DNA from: Molanna angustata
Taxonomy: Eukaryota > Arthropoda > Insecta > Trichoptera > Molannidae
NCBI GenBank assembly: GCA_963576475.1
Contig: OY754978.1
Span: 3,149,364 to 3,213,363, forward strand
Length of the DNA: 64,000 bases
Reading direction: 5' to 3'
The notes below the pieces were generated by a model, which was not told where the DNA came from, ran no database searches, and saw only the letters and a list, made by a program, of their open reading frames with translations. The position numbers and the translations under genes are program-made. Shown here piece after piece: positions 33,359 through 45,409 of this stretch (its first letter is position 1; every line of letters starts with the position of its first letter).

Positions 33359-33576
33359 AGCCGGTTGCAGACAAAAAACTAAGCTGAGTTAGTTTAGCTT
33401 AGCTCGTATAGCAGAGGTCATTTTTCATTTGTGTTGTTCAGTGTTGGTGACTCTTTGTATTAAATAAATTAAATAAATAAATAGTTTGCGGTCTGCAAAC
33501 TAGTATGAAAAATGACCTCAGCTAGGCGAGCTAAGCTAAACTATGTGACTTAGCTTTTGTTCTGCAATCGGCTTAA
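33356..33576. mobile_element. PIF/Harbinger-like MITE (33359-33573) with TAA duplication
   Basis: Terminal inverted repeats AGCCGGTTGCAGAC and GTTCTGCAATCGGCT extend with decay to about 70 bp (tagtttagcttagctcg, gaggtcatttttcat on both arms). The flanks are taa at 33356-33358 and 33574-33576, the 3-bp TWA-type duplication expected for PIF/Harbinger. 215 bp, no coding capacity. Confidence 0.82.
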
Positions 33577-34137
33577 ATCGAGTGAATGAAAACATAATAT
33601 ATTAAAACCGCCCAATGCACTGTAAAGATGCGTGTTAGTATCGGGGTTTAGAGAAATAAAAAAATTGTTGATTTTTTGCATTTGAACAAACCTGACTTGT
33701 AATGAAAAAACTATCACGAGCACTCACTTTGCTTTTATGCTCCCTTTAAGCACGTTACGGAGTAACATAAAAAAATGCTGCAAAAAGGATTTTTTTTAAT
33801 ATTTTTGAAGAGGAATTTGTGCTGAATTTCAAAATAGTGTGACAAATGTTGAAAATACTTTATATGCCCTCTTAATTGGATAAATATGAATTTAACACAC
33901 TTATCATAACGCGACTTTTCCATATTATGACCTATTATTTTAAGGCCCTTGTATACCTTGGGCATACATATGTACACAAATATGCACACTAAATTAACTT
34001 TTAATGTATGAAACACGAAAAAATATTGTATATCACCAAATCTATGATATACACACAATATTTTTTCGATTTTTTTTAAAGCAAGAATGGTAAAAAAACT
34101 CATCCGGTAGATTTTCATATTCTATTTCAATTGAAGT
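33577..34137. other. Intron, nothing recognised
   Basis: AT-rich; the open frames are low-complexity and unconvincing. Confidence 0.35.
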
Positions 34138-35374
34138 AAAATCTACATCCTGTTGAGCAGGCTGGATTTGTAAAGGGTAAAGGCACGAGAGAGCAAATTC
34201 TGAATATCAGACAAATTATCGAAAAATGTCGCGAATTCAACACTCCCGTCATTTAATGTGCTTCATAGAATACAAGAAGGCCTTTGATTGTGTGAAGTGG
34301 GATCGCTTATGGGAGACACTCACAGAAATGGGGATACCGCAACACCTTACCTCCATCATTCGAAACCTATATTTAGACAATACAGCAAGAGGAAGAATGG
34401 ATAAAATTTTGTCCAGTACCTTCGCCACACAAAGAGGAGTCCGCCAGGGATGTGTTCTGTCCCCCATCCTGTTCAATTTGTATGGCGAGCAAATTATGAG
34501 ACGGGCACTAGAAAACTGGGAGAAAGGCATCAAAGTTGGTGGTCAAATAATAAGCAACCTTCGATTTGCAGATGACATCACACTACTGACAGAAAATGAA
34601 GCAGACATGACAGAACTGATCGAACGGGTGGAGAAAGAAAGCCGAAAGTATGGGTTGGAAATAAATAGAAGCAAAACCAAACTCATGATTATTGACAGGG
34701 CAAATCTCCTACAGCTTTCGGGAAGACTGCAAGGTCTGGAAACTGTTAAGGACTTTGTATACCTAGGTTCTCAAATCAGTGCCGAGGGTGGGTGTGAGAA
34801 GGAAATAAAAAGACGAATAGCCATGGCTAAAAATGCTTTCACACGTCTGAACAAGATCTGTAAAGATCGAGATATTTCCAACTTTACCAAAATTAAAACC
34901 ATCAGAACCCTTATCTTCCCAATATCCCTATATGCAGCCGAAACCTGGACAATGAAGTCCCGTGATCGTGACAGGATTGACGCATTTGAAATGTGGTGTT
35001 GGAGTCGCATGTTGAGGATTCCGTGGACTGCAAAAAGAACAAATGACTCGGTCCTTAAAGAGCTCAAGAAAAAAGAAAGATCGTCTACAGTATGCAGCCG
35101 CCGAGTTTGAGCTTCTTTGGTCACATCGCCAGGAGAGAGCCAGGTTACCTGGAAAAAAGTATTATCACAGGAAGTGTACCAGGCAAAAGAAGTAGAGGCA
35201 GATCTGCGCGATGGTGTGACCAAATTAAGAAGATGACTGGGAACGACCTTTATTCGGCGGTGCGAGCTGCGGAGGGCAGAGAGGACTGGAGGCGACTAGT
35301 TCTGTCCATTGGCGGCCCCATAGATCGCGACCGTCAGCATTGAGGAAACGAAGAAGAAGAAGAAAATCTACATC
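34138..35374 (+). mobile_element. 5'-truncated RTE-like LINE (34150-35362) with 12-bp target duplication
   Basis: The flanks aaaatctacatc at 34138-34149 and 35363-35374 bound the insertion, whose 3' end is (GAA)n. The frame opens in the reverse transcriptase at EQAGFVKGKGTREQI, then EYKKAFDCVKW, RQGCVLSPILFNLY and the catalytic LRFADDITLL, the thumb motif VYLGSQISAEGG, and finally FFGHIARREPGYLE, with GKRSRGR and the C-terminal end. Single-base frameshifts near 34250 and 35090 break the frame. It is one of the better-preserved LINEs here but is dead and lacks endonuclease. Confidence 0.93.
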
Positions 35375-35599
35375 ATAGGCCTTGTATTTTTTTAGTTACT
35401 TACAATAAAAAAATAAAACGGGGTTTTACTAAAACTGATTATACAAGAAAAGTATTAAACAAATTCAAAAGTCAAACAACTCACGCAATATAGTAACGAT
35501 GTAAAAATTAACTGTTCTTTATTTCAAAGACGTATCATTTGAGGGTAGTGGAGAAAATATTTTCAAAATTTACTATTTAGCCTACAATAGACTCTGACT

Positions 35600-35835
35600 G
35601 ACAGTATATGAAGTGCATCTCAATAAACTTGATCGTCTTCAGAATATATGTATCAGATTCATCTTTGGGTTGAAAAAAATTGATCATATACCTATCATCG
35701 TTCCGCATTCTTCTTTGTTGGCCCAGGATACGCCAGCGGCGCAATATACACATTTTGTCACTATTGTACAATATTCTCTTTAATCCAAACCTACCACAGT
35801 ACCTTAAAAACAAATTCATTTGTTAATTCAATCAA
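35600..35835 (+). mobile_element. Non-LTR retrotransposon C-terminal relic (same family as 10405-10870)
   Basis: The translation, with frameshifts, gives HLNKLDRLQNICIRFIFGLK and 'ggcccaggatacgccagcgg', matching the minus-strand copy at 10405-10870. Both ends are truncated. Confidence 0.7.
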
Positions 35836-37546
35836 GAACATCCACTCCGTCCAACCCTGTCCATAACATACAATTTTTCAGCATTTTTTTATAATTTTTT
35901 AAAGCCTTTCCGTCAAAAGTTTTTATTTTTCCCGTAACATCTACTCGTTTATCTATCTATTGATATGAAAATTATTGCGATCGGCGAGGGACAGTTCTTG
36001 TAAACAATTACCTATTTCTTATATAAAAGGTAAAAAATACTCGTATAAATGAATAATTGTAAAATCACAACTCTCCACTATTCCATAGTATCGGAGAATA
36101 AAACGAGTGGGTTGTGACCAACACTAAACTCTCCACACCATAGTAAGCGTTCATTTTTTTCTTGAAATGTTGACAATCTCTAAATATGCATTTTTATGAA
36201 GAACATTTATATTAGATTCTTAAACAAATATAAGATTCCCAGAGGACAAAAGTTTTCGCAATACACCAAACACACAAAAACATTGTCACAAAACTCATAG
36301 TATGCACTTTCTACATGATACCTGTTGAGAAAATTTAAGTAAAATTGCTAGCAAGATGAGCATGTATGAGACAGTGTATCAATGTTGATGAGGCGATGTA
36401 TGTGTCAAGATAGAAGAATGCGGTGCTCGGTTCTCACTGCCTACCCCTTGAGGAAGATAGAAGTGGAGAGTTAAAAAATACACTTGTCTATAGAGACACA
36501 TACAATATCAATATGAAGTTGATTATTCAATTTTCCCATACAGAAGCTATTTTATTTTTGTTATATACTCGTACATTTTTCATACAAATATGAAATTTAT
36601 TTTACATTGATAAGGCAGACTTTAGATTTTTTTCTTTAAATTTTCACAATCCTTAAATGCATTTTTGATGAGTGTATTTTTATTTCATCAAAATTTTAAA
36701 CAGTATAAAAATACTTCGATTTTCCAGACCGTGAGAGCATTTTGAAAATTTGAACAGATGAAATCATAGAGAAGAAATTAACGGATATTTATGGAACATT
36801 TCAGCTCTTAATTTATGGACTTTACATATATGATATCAATATGAAGTCAATCGGACTTATAGTTTGGGGTGTAGAGAGAACACAAAAAAAAAATAACGTA
36901 CATGATGAAATCATAGAGAAGAAATTAAAAGTTGTCCATGGAAAACTAATCAGCTCTAGGTCTATGCACTTTACACATATTATGATGTAAATATGAAGTC
37001 AATCGGACTTATAGTTTGGGCTGTAGAGAGGACAAAAAAAGGATAATTCCGTTCGCCGAACGCCGTCCGCCATACACACAAACACATCACGACGAAACTC
37101 ACAGTGTGCACTCTCTACATTATACCCGTTGAGAAATTGATGTAAAAAAATATGCTTTAAAATTGTGAAATCATGACTCTCCACTATTCCATAGTGTGGA
37201 GAGTAAAAAAACAAAAACTACATAGAACTAGAGCCAAACGTTGCCCAAATACGAAATTACTTCTGGTATTATTCTATAATGTATGGTAAGGTAAGTACTC
37301 CAGATATAGTCAGTTTTGAGCGGAGGCCGATTGAAGGTCACATAATATGAAACAATTCATGGACCAAATTGTTACAGACGATTATTACTTAACAAAATTA
37401 TTTATGTGTATTAATAAATATGTAAGTTGAGTGAGCGGGTTGACGTAACTTTTCTAACGTGACGATAATTTCAATGATGACGGTATTTCTTTCGATTGAA
37501 GAATTAAACAAATGTATTTAATAGTTAGTAATAATAATTAACACTT
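35836..37546. repeat. Unclassified repeat cluster RF2 with a 145-bp-scale tandem pair
   Basis: Pieces such as 'gtgggttgtgaccaacact', 'ctctccactattccatagt' and 'gatacctgttgagaaa' recur at 41945, 42880, 43720, 44610 and 45625. About 36757-36900 and 36903-37035 are a tandem pair ('atgaaatcatagagaagaaa', 'atgaagtcaatcggacttat'). At 36357-36455 a LINE 3'-end relic (acagtgtatcaatgttgatg) is embedded; the same combination recurs at 44750-44835. Confidence 0.55.
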
Positions 37547-37620
37547 CCTTGTACCATGCGCAAGTGGCGAGCTTTCCAGTGATTACAGCAATATTTGCCT
37601 GAGAAACGAATTTAAATCTA
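37547..37620 (-). repeat. SINE family C tail fragment
   Basis: 'acacttccttgtaccatgcg' and 'caagtggcgag' match the 3' part of the 28491 copy in reverse. Confidence 0.65.
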
Positions 37621-37694
37621 TCGGCAAACATCTAGAAAAATCTTTTTTTAATCGATTGATTTGATCGCGCGTGTGCGAAAATTATCATTATAAT

Positions 37695-37836
37695 GAACAC
37701 TTCCTTGCACCCTGCGCAAGTGGCGAGTTTGTTGCCGTGTGGCAATTTCTTCCAACTAACCAGTGTTTCCAACCCAGAGAAGCAATATTTGCGTGAGAAA
37801 TAAATTTAAATAAACTTCTCCTCTGCTGGGAATCCA
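37695..37836 (-). repeat. SINE family C, 3' part
   Basis: In reverse: 'cttccttgcaccctgcgcaa', 'ccaactaaccagtgtttcca', 'cttctcctctgctgggaat'. The tRNA-like head is truncated. Confidence 0.82.
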
Positions 37837-37894
37837 AATTATTCGGGGATAAATATGAAGTATGCAAGACAATGAGATATGTTATTGATAGAAT

Positions 37895-38150
37895 GAAAGT
37901 GAAACACGCCGAGATAGTTTGGCCATACTGAAAGAATGAAAGCCTGACGAAGAAAATTGAAACGAAGGGTCTGGGCCAAGAAAATGAAAACACGACCATT
38001 ATGAGCTAGGGAAATGTTAGAGACTTAAAGAATAGAATAACATGCATAAGACGAGACGATAGATACGTGTCAATATACATAGAAGGATTTGGTGTTCAAT
38101 TTCCTCTACCTTCCCCGTGAATGACATAGCGTGATGGTATGTATATATGT
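37895..38150 (+). mobile_element. LINE 3'-end relic (same family as 50242)
   Basis: 'ggccatactgaaagaatgaa', 'aacatgcataagacgagacg' and the tail 'gacatagcgtgatggtatg' followed by TATATATG match the family, with many stops. Confidence 0.65.
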
Positions 38151-38164
38151 AAAAAAAGCATATT

Positions 38165-38395
38165 TTTTTTACATATATATTGCCATTCTATCCCCGGATT
38201 TTTGAAAAATATACGAACCAATTTCTCAATAAGTAGATGAGTTAAAAAAATTCACGTAATTTACAAACATAGATGGCGACGGTGTTATCAGCTTATTTTC
38301 AAGCGTTCAGATGGTGATGTGCAACATATTATATAATGAATAAAAAAAATATTGGTAAGGAATAAAAAAGGCATAAATCGAATTTTTTTTATCTC
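38165..38395 (+). repeat. Interspersed repeat RF1, 5' half
   Basis: 'atttctcaataagtagatg' and 'catagatggcgacggtgtta' correspond to the first half of the copy at 7019. Confidence 0.5.
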
Positions 38396-38407
38396 ATTTA
38401 TAAGGAC

Positions 38408-38409
<2 letters not shown>

Positions 38410-38483
<74 letters not shown>

Positions 38484-38645
38484 TGAGTATCATAATATGA
38501 ACATACACATAGTACAAATATTTAAATTAATACAATTTTTTTTTTCAATAGGTACTGTCCCAAAAAAGTTAAAAACTTGTGCTTGGGACAGGAGCAAATA
38601 ACATATCTACATTTAACATATTACATACATTTTACTTATAATAAT
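38410..38645 (-). repeat. Retroelement 3' UTR with 72-nt poly-A tail (poly-T on plus strand)
   Basis: An uninterrupted run of 72 T occupies 38410-38481. It is followed by the complement of the 3' UTR seen at 3836-4010 (ttgtgcttgggacagg, gtactgtcccaaaaaag). A pure long tail suggests a recent insertion or assembly or replication expansion. Confidence 0.78.
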
Positions 38646-38814
38646 AGAATCATTTAATAAATTGTAAATCAAGTTCAACTTACAGCTAATACATACAGAT
38701 GATTAAAGTTTATTTTTGTTTTTATTAGTGAATAAAAACCATAATTTATCCAAAAAGGAGAAAAAAATGAAAATTCACATATACAAATACACACATATAA
38801 TATACGCATACTTA

Positions 38815-39545
38815 TACACACATTTCATTGTTTACAAATAAACCAATCTCTCAATAATGGCGTTACAAAAAAAGGGTTTCTTCGTTACTTCATAGATGGC
38901 AATAGTAATAATGTATTATATTCAGGTGATTAGTTAGTCATTATTCAAATATATAGAACTTTCAAAATTTGCATTGATAAGGAAACTCAATAAGAAGGCA
39001 TAGTCGGTGAACGTTGCGCAAGCGCATAGTGATCACGTAAACCAGCCGATGACAGGTCGTAAGCCCTGTAGGTGCATTGAGTTCCTGGTTCTTCTATAAT
39101 ATTCCAACCTCGTCTCTATTGAGATGTGGTAAAAGTTTGTAAAAAAAAGGCATATGCGCACTTTTCAATCTTTTGATTGCGACGGCTTCTAATTTGTATC
39201 TAGAACTCCATCATGAAAATGATAAATATGAAGACATATAATTCTCCAATCGATTTATTGCACTACCGACGACCGTTTCGGCTTACAAGGCCAGTTGATT
39301 ATGGCCTTGTTAGCCGAAACGGCCGTCGGGAGTGAAATAAATCGATTGTAGAATTGTATGTGTTCATATTTATCATTTTCAAAAAAGGCACAATTGGTGA
39401 ACGTTGCGCAAGCACTTAGAGTGATCACGTAAACCAGCTGACGTGTCGTAAACCCTGTAGGTGCTTTGATTTCCCAGTTCTACTATTAACATACTCGTAT
39501 TCCAATTCCGTAGTCTCTATGGAGACACTAAGTTTGTCTAAAATA
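38815..39545 (+). repeat. Two RF1 copies flanking a palindrome
   Basis: Copies at 38815-39175 and 39383-39545 both contain 'ggtgaacgttgcgcaagc' and 'gtgatcacgtaaaccagc'. The palindrome at 39214-39380 lies between them. Confidence 0.6.
39214..39380. repeat. Near-perfect 78-bp-arm palindrome with GCCGAAAC motif
   Basis: The arms 39214-39292 and 39303-39380 differ at only a handful of positions around a 10-bp loop. Near the centre lies GGC...GCC followed by GAAACGGCCGTC, similar in layout to the hammerhead-like motif at about 6127-6143. Confidence 0.85.
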
Positions 39546-40863
39546 TTTTTTTTCACTTTGCCCTCAATATAAACATCTTATCTATGTTAGATTAATCTTT
39601 TTTTTCGTAAATAGCCCACATATGTGTCTAAATTGTAGATAGCTAATTATAATAAATATAAATAGCTGAAACAAATATACAATTGTAATATTTGTACGTC
39701 ATTCAACGTAACACCAAATAAAAAAAACTGTCACATACCAATAATCTAATCTAGATAAACGTTACACGTATGAAATATGCATGGTGGTAGTTCTTGTTTC
39801 GTCCGACGAGCAGCCGCTCCGGGGATGAACAGAACACTTTGGTTCTATAACGTTCCCTATGGAGTGGGGTAGGTGACTGCGACTTTCCTAATATAGACGT
39901 TACACAAGCAAAATATTTAGTCAATATACAATATTTAATAAATATAACAATCATAGAATTATAATGTACAGAAGTCGGGTGTAGTACAAATTTCGTAGGT
40001 ATTCAAATGTATGCCAAGTTTTTTTTAACATGTGTGTGTGAGGCGGTAGATCGGTTGGTCTACGTTTTATGTAGGTGTGCGTGTCGGTAGGTGTACGTAT
40101 ACTATAAATTTGTCTGTTTCCTCGTAGTTTTAGTTGGCATACATTCATTGCGCTGACTAGGTATCTGTATCATATGTAATCTAAGATAACAATGTAAAAT
40201 GGATAGGTAATCCCCTTTTTATGACAAGATTTCGTCCTAATTAAAAAGGGTTATTATGAAAGTGTATATTTTGAAACTTATACGCCTGATTTATTATAAC
40301 ATTTATGTAAATTGTGATTCATTCGTTTGATAAATTAGAAAAAAAATATTCTTGTTGCACACCGCGTGAATGTGCCTCCAAATTTGGTGGTAATCAAAAT
40401 AACGTGTTTGAATATTTTCGGAATGGTTCGGAATGAAAATCTAAACAGTACTCGACACTAGTACGGCCATTGTATGATGGCGTTTGACGTTTGTATTTGA
40501 CGTTTGGACTCACATGAAGTTTAGTTATTAATGACAGCTAAACATTGAAGGATAAATGCTATACTTTATTGTGCGAAAGCCAGAGTAGTGATGTCCCGCA
40601 ACATCAAAATATAATTAATATAATTTAAGTTTTTTAAATAATATATAATCAATTGAATTAATTTTCTTTATATATTTAAGTATTTCGAAAATTACTGTTG
40701 GTAAATATATAATGCTTATATATTATATTTGAATATAAAACGATGGTTACTCAGAATGTCGAGAAACGACATTTAATGATTATTTTTCCACAAGTCTTTT
40801 TTCTTTCTTAATAACAGTATTTAATGTCAAAACATAAAAAAATACCAAAACAATTTTTTTTTA
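39546..40863. other. Intron, no firm feature
   Basis: About 39780-39880 is GC-richer (cagccgctccggggatgaac), possibly a MITE relic. About 40440-40570 is also unassigned. Otherwise AT-rich. Confidence 0.35.
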
Positions 40864-41030
40864 AATGAATATGTCCTTGTTAAACAAGTACATATACATC
40901 TTCCTACGTTCCCTAAAATAAGCAAATATATGCTTGTGCTTAGGTGAACGAAATCGGTCGAGGCAGGATTCGAACTCGCGACCACTGGATTACTAGCCCA
41001 GCGCGCTAAACGCTCTGCCACCGACCCATC
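40864..41030 (-). repeat. tRNA-derived SINE, family A
   Basis: In reverse: 'gaatatgtccttgttaaac', 'ggcaggattcgaactcgcga', 'cgctctgccaccgacccatc'. Confidence 0.9.
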
Positions 41031-41944
41031 TAAATATGGAATGAATGAAACGATTCAAAATATGTAGGTAAGTACTAGATGATTATTTACAATATTTGAA
41101 TTATAGAACAAAATATGACAATTATTACTTTTTTCAAATTGCTCTATAGTAAGTAGTTTTAACAGTTTTGTTTGAAAACTGTTTCGGAAAGAACGAATTT
41201 GTGCACACTGTGATTACAATAATATTTTTTACCAGGCTTTGCATTTCGGACATTGATACTGTTATAAATTTTGTAAGTACGAAAATACAAACATAATATT
41301 ACTATAGTGTTTTTTATTTTATTGTCATTATAATACAACGACAAGATTTCATATTATAATGGAAACGTTAATATTTTTTTGCGTTAATAATTTATCCAAC
41401 TGTATTTTTTCGTTAATGATTTTAAGTGTGTCACAACACTATTACAATCCAATTGTTGTGATGGCTCCAGTATAATATCAAAAAGTTCATGTTGTTAACA
41501 AAGCGATTTATATTTCGAAAAACAAATATTTTTACTACTATATAAATATGATATCCGATGTACTTATACATATGTGTTCCCCGTGTATAACGTGTTGTGT
41601 ACCAATCCCTGGGCAAAAATCTTAGCTTGTGTCAGCTCTGTATATTATATTCCTTACTCTGTGAAATCGTATTATTTTACCAGTTCATAACGGGTATGTT
41701 ACGTCATTGCGTCTACGGAGAAATGTTTTTATAAATCTTTTATTTTTATAAAATAATGAATTTTTCCTTTTTGGACAGGTCAAATTGAGCACATTTTATA
41801 GTATAAAAAGCGATTAAAAAAATATATATTTTCTAGACGTTCTAACAATAAGTGTGACATTTCCTGCTTATTTCATATATTGGCCTAAAAAATCACATTT
41901 TCGCTATTTTTATGCTGTTTTAAATAATCATATACAATATTGAA
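41031..41944. other. AT-rich intron, nothing recognised
   Basis: No repeat partner or credible frame found. Confidence 0.35.
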
Positions 41945-42185
41945 AAAATAAAGAGTAAGTTGTGGCCAACGCTATACTCCTCACTACCAAGTCACTTCAC
42001 AAAGTATTTAAATTTTGTATGGAAAATTTTCAGCATTTTCATGAAATGAGTTTTATTTAAATATTTTACTCTGAAAACTTGATAATTCTTCAATGCCATT
42101 TTATGAAAGTGATGTGGATTTTTAGCAATTTAAAAATAAAAATATTAAATTTTGAGGCTTGGGGTCACTTTGAAATATTTAACAG
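41945..42185 (+). repeat. Unclassified repeat RF2
   Basis: 'gtaagttgtggccaacgcta', 'ctcactaccaagtcacttc' and 'tatggaaaattttcagcatt' match 43800-43895 directly and 14860-15060 in reverse. Confidence 0.55.
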
Positions 42186-42214
42186 TTAAAAAAATATAGA
42201 AGCACTGTTCAGAT

Positions 42215-42612
42215 ATACATACATACCATCACGCCATGTCCCTCACGGGGTAGGCAGAGAGAACCGGACGCCACTTACTTCTATCTTGACATTAATTCAT
42301 CGCCTCGTCAACATTCATACATCGTCTTATACATGTTCGTCTCTTGTTCACGCTTCTAACATTTCCGTCTTTCAAAATACCGTTCACATGGACGTGCCAT
42401 CCCTTCCTTGGGCGGCCCCGACCTCTCACTCCATTCCTGTCCGCAATGTTTATTTTCTTCGTCAGGCGTTCCTCATTCATCCATCCCCATGTGGCCAAAC
42501 CATCTCAATGTGTTCACTTTCATTCTATTAATAAAATCTTTCTTTATCCTACATTATTTCCTTTATGTCCTCATTTCTGACCCTGTCATACATGTCAGAT
42601 ATCCTTCAAAAT
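42215..42612 (-). mobile_element. LINE 3'-end relic (same family as 50242)
   Basis: It encodes WMNEERLTKKINIADRNG, then GRGRPRKGWHVHVNGILKDG and RRCMNVDEA. The 3' tail is 'ggtaggcagagagaaccgga' and GTATGTATG (minus). 5'-truncated. Confidence 0.8.
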
Positions 42613-42643
42613 ATAATTGGGTCTAAGAAAGTATTAGATAGTA

Positions 42644-42831
42644 GATGGGTCGGTGGCAGAGCGGTTAGCGCGCTGGGTTAGCAATCCAGTGGTCGCGAGT
42701 TCGAATCCTGCCTCGACCGATTTCGTTCACCTATAGCACAAGCATTTATGCTTATTTTAGGGAACGTAGGAAGATGTATATATATCTACTTGTTTAACAA
42801 GAACATATTCATTTTTTTGTAAAAAAAAAAA
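42644..42831 (+). repeat. tRNA-derived SINE, family A (well preserved)
   Basis: Box A gtggcagagcggttagcgc, box B ggtcgcgagttcgaatcctg, body 'cttattttagggaacgtagg', tail 'cattttttt' then A11. Confidence 0.92.
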
Positions 42832-42879
42832 TATATAGAAAATTGCAAAATATGAAAGGAATCAAATGAGTACTTTAGT

Positions 42880-45310
42880 CTACAATCGATAAAGTAGAAG
42901 AAACACGTCGTACATAGTACATATCACATATGTACACACACAGAGATACATCATTGTGATGAAGCTTTCAGAATACAATCTCTGCATGATACTAGTTGAT
43001 ATTCTGCAATAAAAAAATAACCTTGAAATTGCGAACTGATAACTCCCTACTACAATATCCCCTCTGAATAATTTACCCCAGATACAGACGAGTATGCATT
43101 TCTAACTGCAAATAAAAATGTAGGTTAACGGGTCACTACAGAATATTTATCTTATGCACTTTTACCAGGTAAATGCACATGTACTACATGTATACATAGA
43201 TCCATGAATTAATAATACAAACTTATAACAAAGTAAGTATGAAGTTGTTTGCAGAAATGAAACTTGGTCAAGTTTACCATCAATCTATTTATAATCAACA
43301 CTAAGTACTATAATAGCATGCAATTGTAACAGACAAGAAACAATATTGCCAATTTTACAATATACTTATTTATTTATAAATAGTCTGTATGTCTGTATTA
43401 AAACAGGAATTATTCCTAGTTAGATAGACATAAGTAAAGTGATGGAATGATGCCAATTAGGGAACACCCATGTTTTTTTATTACTATTTTTTTTTGTTTG
43501 TCATGTTGTTTGTTTTGTATATTTTTTGTTTGTTTTTATATAAATACAGAGTGGTCTCTGTGGTGTATTGTTTCTGTAAGTTTTCTTTTCTTATGTTAAA
43601 TAAATATATTATTATTATTAAGTATGAACAGACAAATCACTTCTCCAACCGTAGCTAGACTATGCTGAAGTAAGCCATTTGGGTGTAAACGAGGAGCATC
43701 TCAAAAAACTTGAACGCCATCAAAAATGGGGGCTGTGGCCAACACTAAACTATTGACAACGTTTACATTCAAATATTTACATTTACTATTTCCATATGTA
43801 CACAAGTGGGTTGTGGCCAACGCTAAACTCCTCTCTAACAAGTCACTCCATAAAGTATTCATATTTTGTATGGAAAATTTTCAGCATTTTCAGTCAGAGA
43901 TTGGATTTATGACATGTATTATGGCGGACATTGTGATCTGGTTGATCTGTTTTGTGTGAGACTGTATGTTTGTTGAGGTAATGATTGTGATTGCCGAAAG
44001 TTGAGATTGTATACATATTTAGTGTGAAACGGGAACAATCACCTGGTTCATAACTGCATATAATTGTCAATAAAAATTGTAAACTCCTAGCCCTAGAACA
44101 GGATATCTTAGTTAGGCAGCAGTAATATACTTATTGTTGTCATTATAAATATGGTGTGATAAAAGGTAAATAAATAAATACAATTTTTTTCCCAGAGTCA
44201 ACAATATTAAGCCATTTTGAATCATAAAATGGCGTATTATAAATTGATTAGGTATTATGATAATATTAATTTTCATTTTTTTTTTAATTATTCTTTTATG
44301 TTATAAACTTTTAGTAAAAATATTTAATTACTTTAGCCTTTAGTAAATAATTATATATTGTGACGCATATGTATTAAAGTTTACAATATTATACATAGAG
44401 ATAAAATTTACACAGTAACTTTTTTAATCTTTTACATTTTCAAAGAAAAAACATCATAATCTCATATTTGTTTGTCGAATTGCTATCGTGTTTTTCGTTA
44501 TATACCTACTTATATAGTCTTTAGAAAAAATCTTTGTATTTTCCTTGAACATGTGACACTAATGGTACACAATTATATTTTTATTTATTTGTTTACATTC
44601 TTACAAAAAACGAATGGGTTGTAGCCAACACTTAACTCTCCACACCCTAGTAATTGTTCTATTTTTCTTCTTGATAGGTTGATAATCATTGTATGCATTT
44701 TTTTACGTGATACCTGTTGAGAAATTTTAAGTAAAATTACATTACTAGCAAGATGAGCATGTATGAGACAGTGTATCAATGTTGATTAGGCGATGTATGT
44801 GTCAAGATAGAAGAATGTGGTGATCGGTTCTCACTTACAACATTGTGAAAAAAAATGTTACCCGTTATAATAAAATAATTAAATATTATATAGAAGTTTA
44901 CAGTTAACTCGATAAACAAATAAAAAAATATATTTTATGATCGCTTTATGAAGCACCGGCTTAGAATAGTGCTTCCATTCTTTTAAATCATTGTTTTCGA
45001 GTGTCCCGTTAGAGCCGGGTAATCGAAAATACAACAGGCAACAATAACATCTCACATAGTTCAGCAATGAGGTTCATCAGCCATTCTGAATGTAGTGCCT
45101 TTTTTGGTGAAACGAGACTGGTGTGTGGGTATACAAAGACGTGTTTTTCTCCCTTTTATAAGGCAATGCACACCCGCACACTTTTCGCTGGTTACCCAAC
45201 ATTGTGGGATATGCCGTGGTGGTATGAATGAATGAATGAATATATAATAATTTTAAGGTTTTTTCGTTGACACAGTGGAAGTTCATAATTATAAATTGTA
45301 AAAAAACTTA
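42880..45310. repeat. Further RF2 pieces and AT-rich intron
   Basis: RF2-like pieces lie at about 42950-43080, 43720-43905 and 44610-44835; the last again carries the LINE 3' relic. About 43470-43620 looks like a retroelement 3' UTR ending in AATAAA and TTA repeats. No gene. Confidence 0.45.
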
Positions 45311-45314
45311 TAAA

Positions 45315-45381
45315 ATGAAAACACAGTTCGATTCCACATTGAGTATGTGGTAACTCAATGTGGAATCGAACTGTGTTTCAT
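45315..45381. repeat. Perfect 25-bp-arm hairpin
   Basis: ACACAGTTCGATTCCACATT and the following GAGT are repeated in perfect inversion (from ACTCAATGTGGAATCGAACT) across an 8-nt loop. It sits on the left of a poly-T and AT stretch. Family unknown. Confidence 0.85.
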
Positions 45382-45409
45382 TTTTTTGAATAAATATATT
45401 ATTATACTA

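Noticed and set aside
33735..34118. 127-codon minus-strand frame
   Set aside because: Low-complexity, phenylalanine/lysine-rich translation of AT-rich DNA with no recognised motif or splice support.
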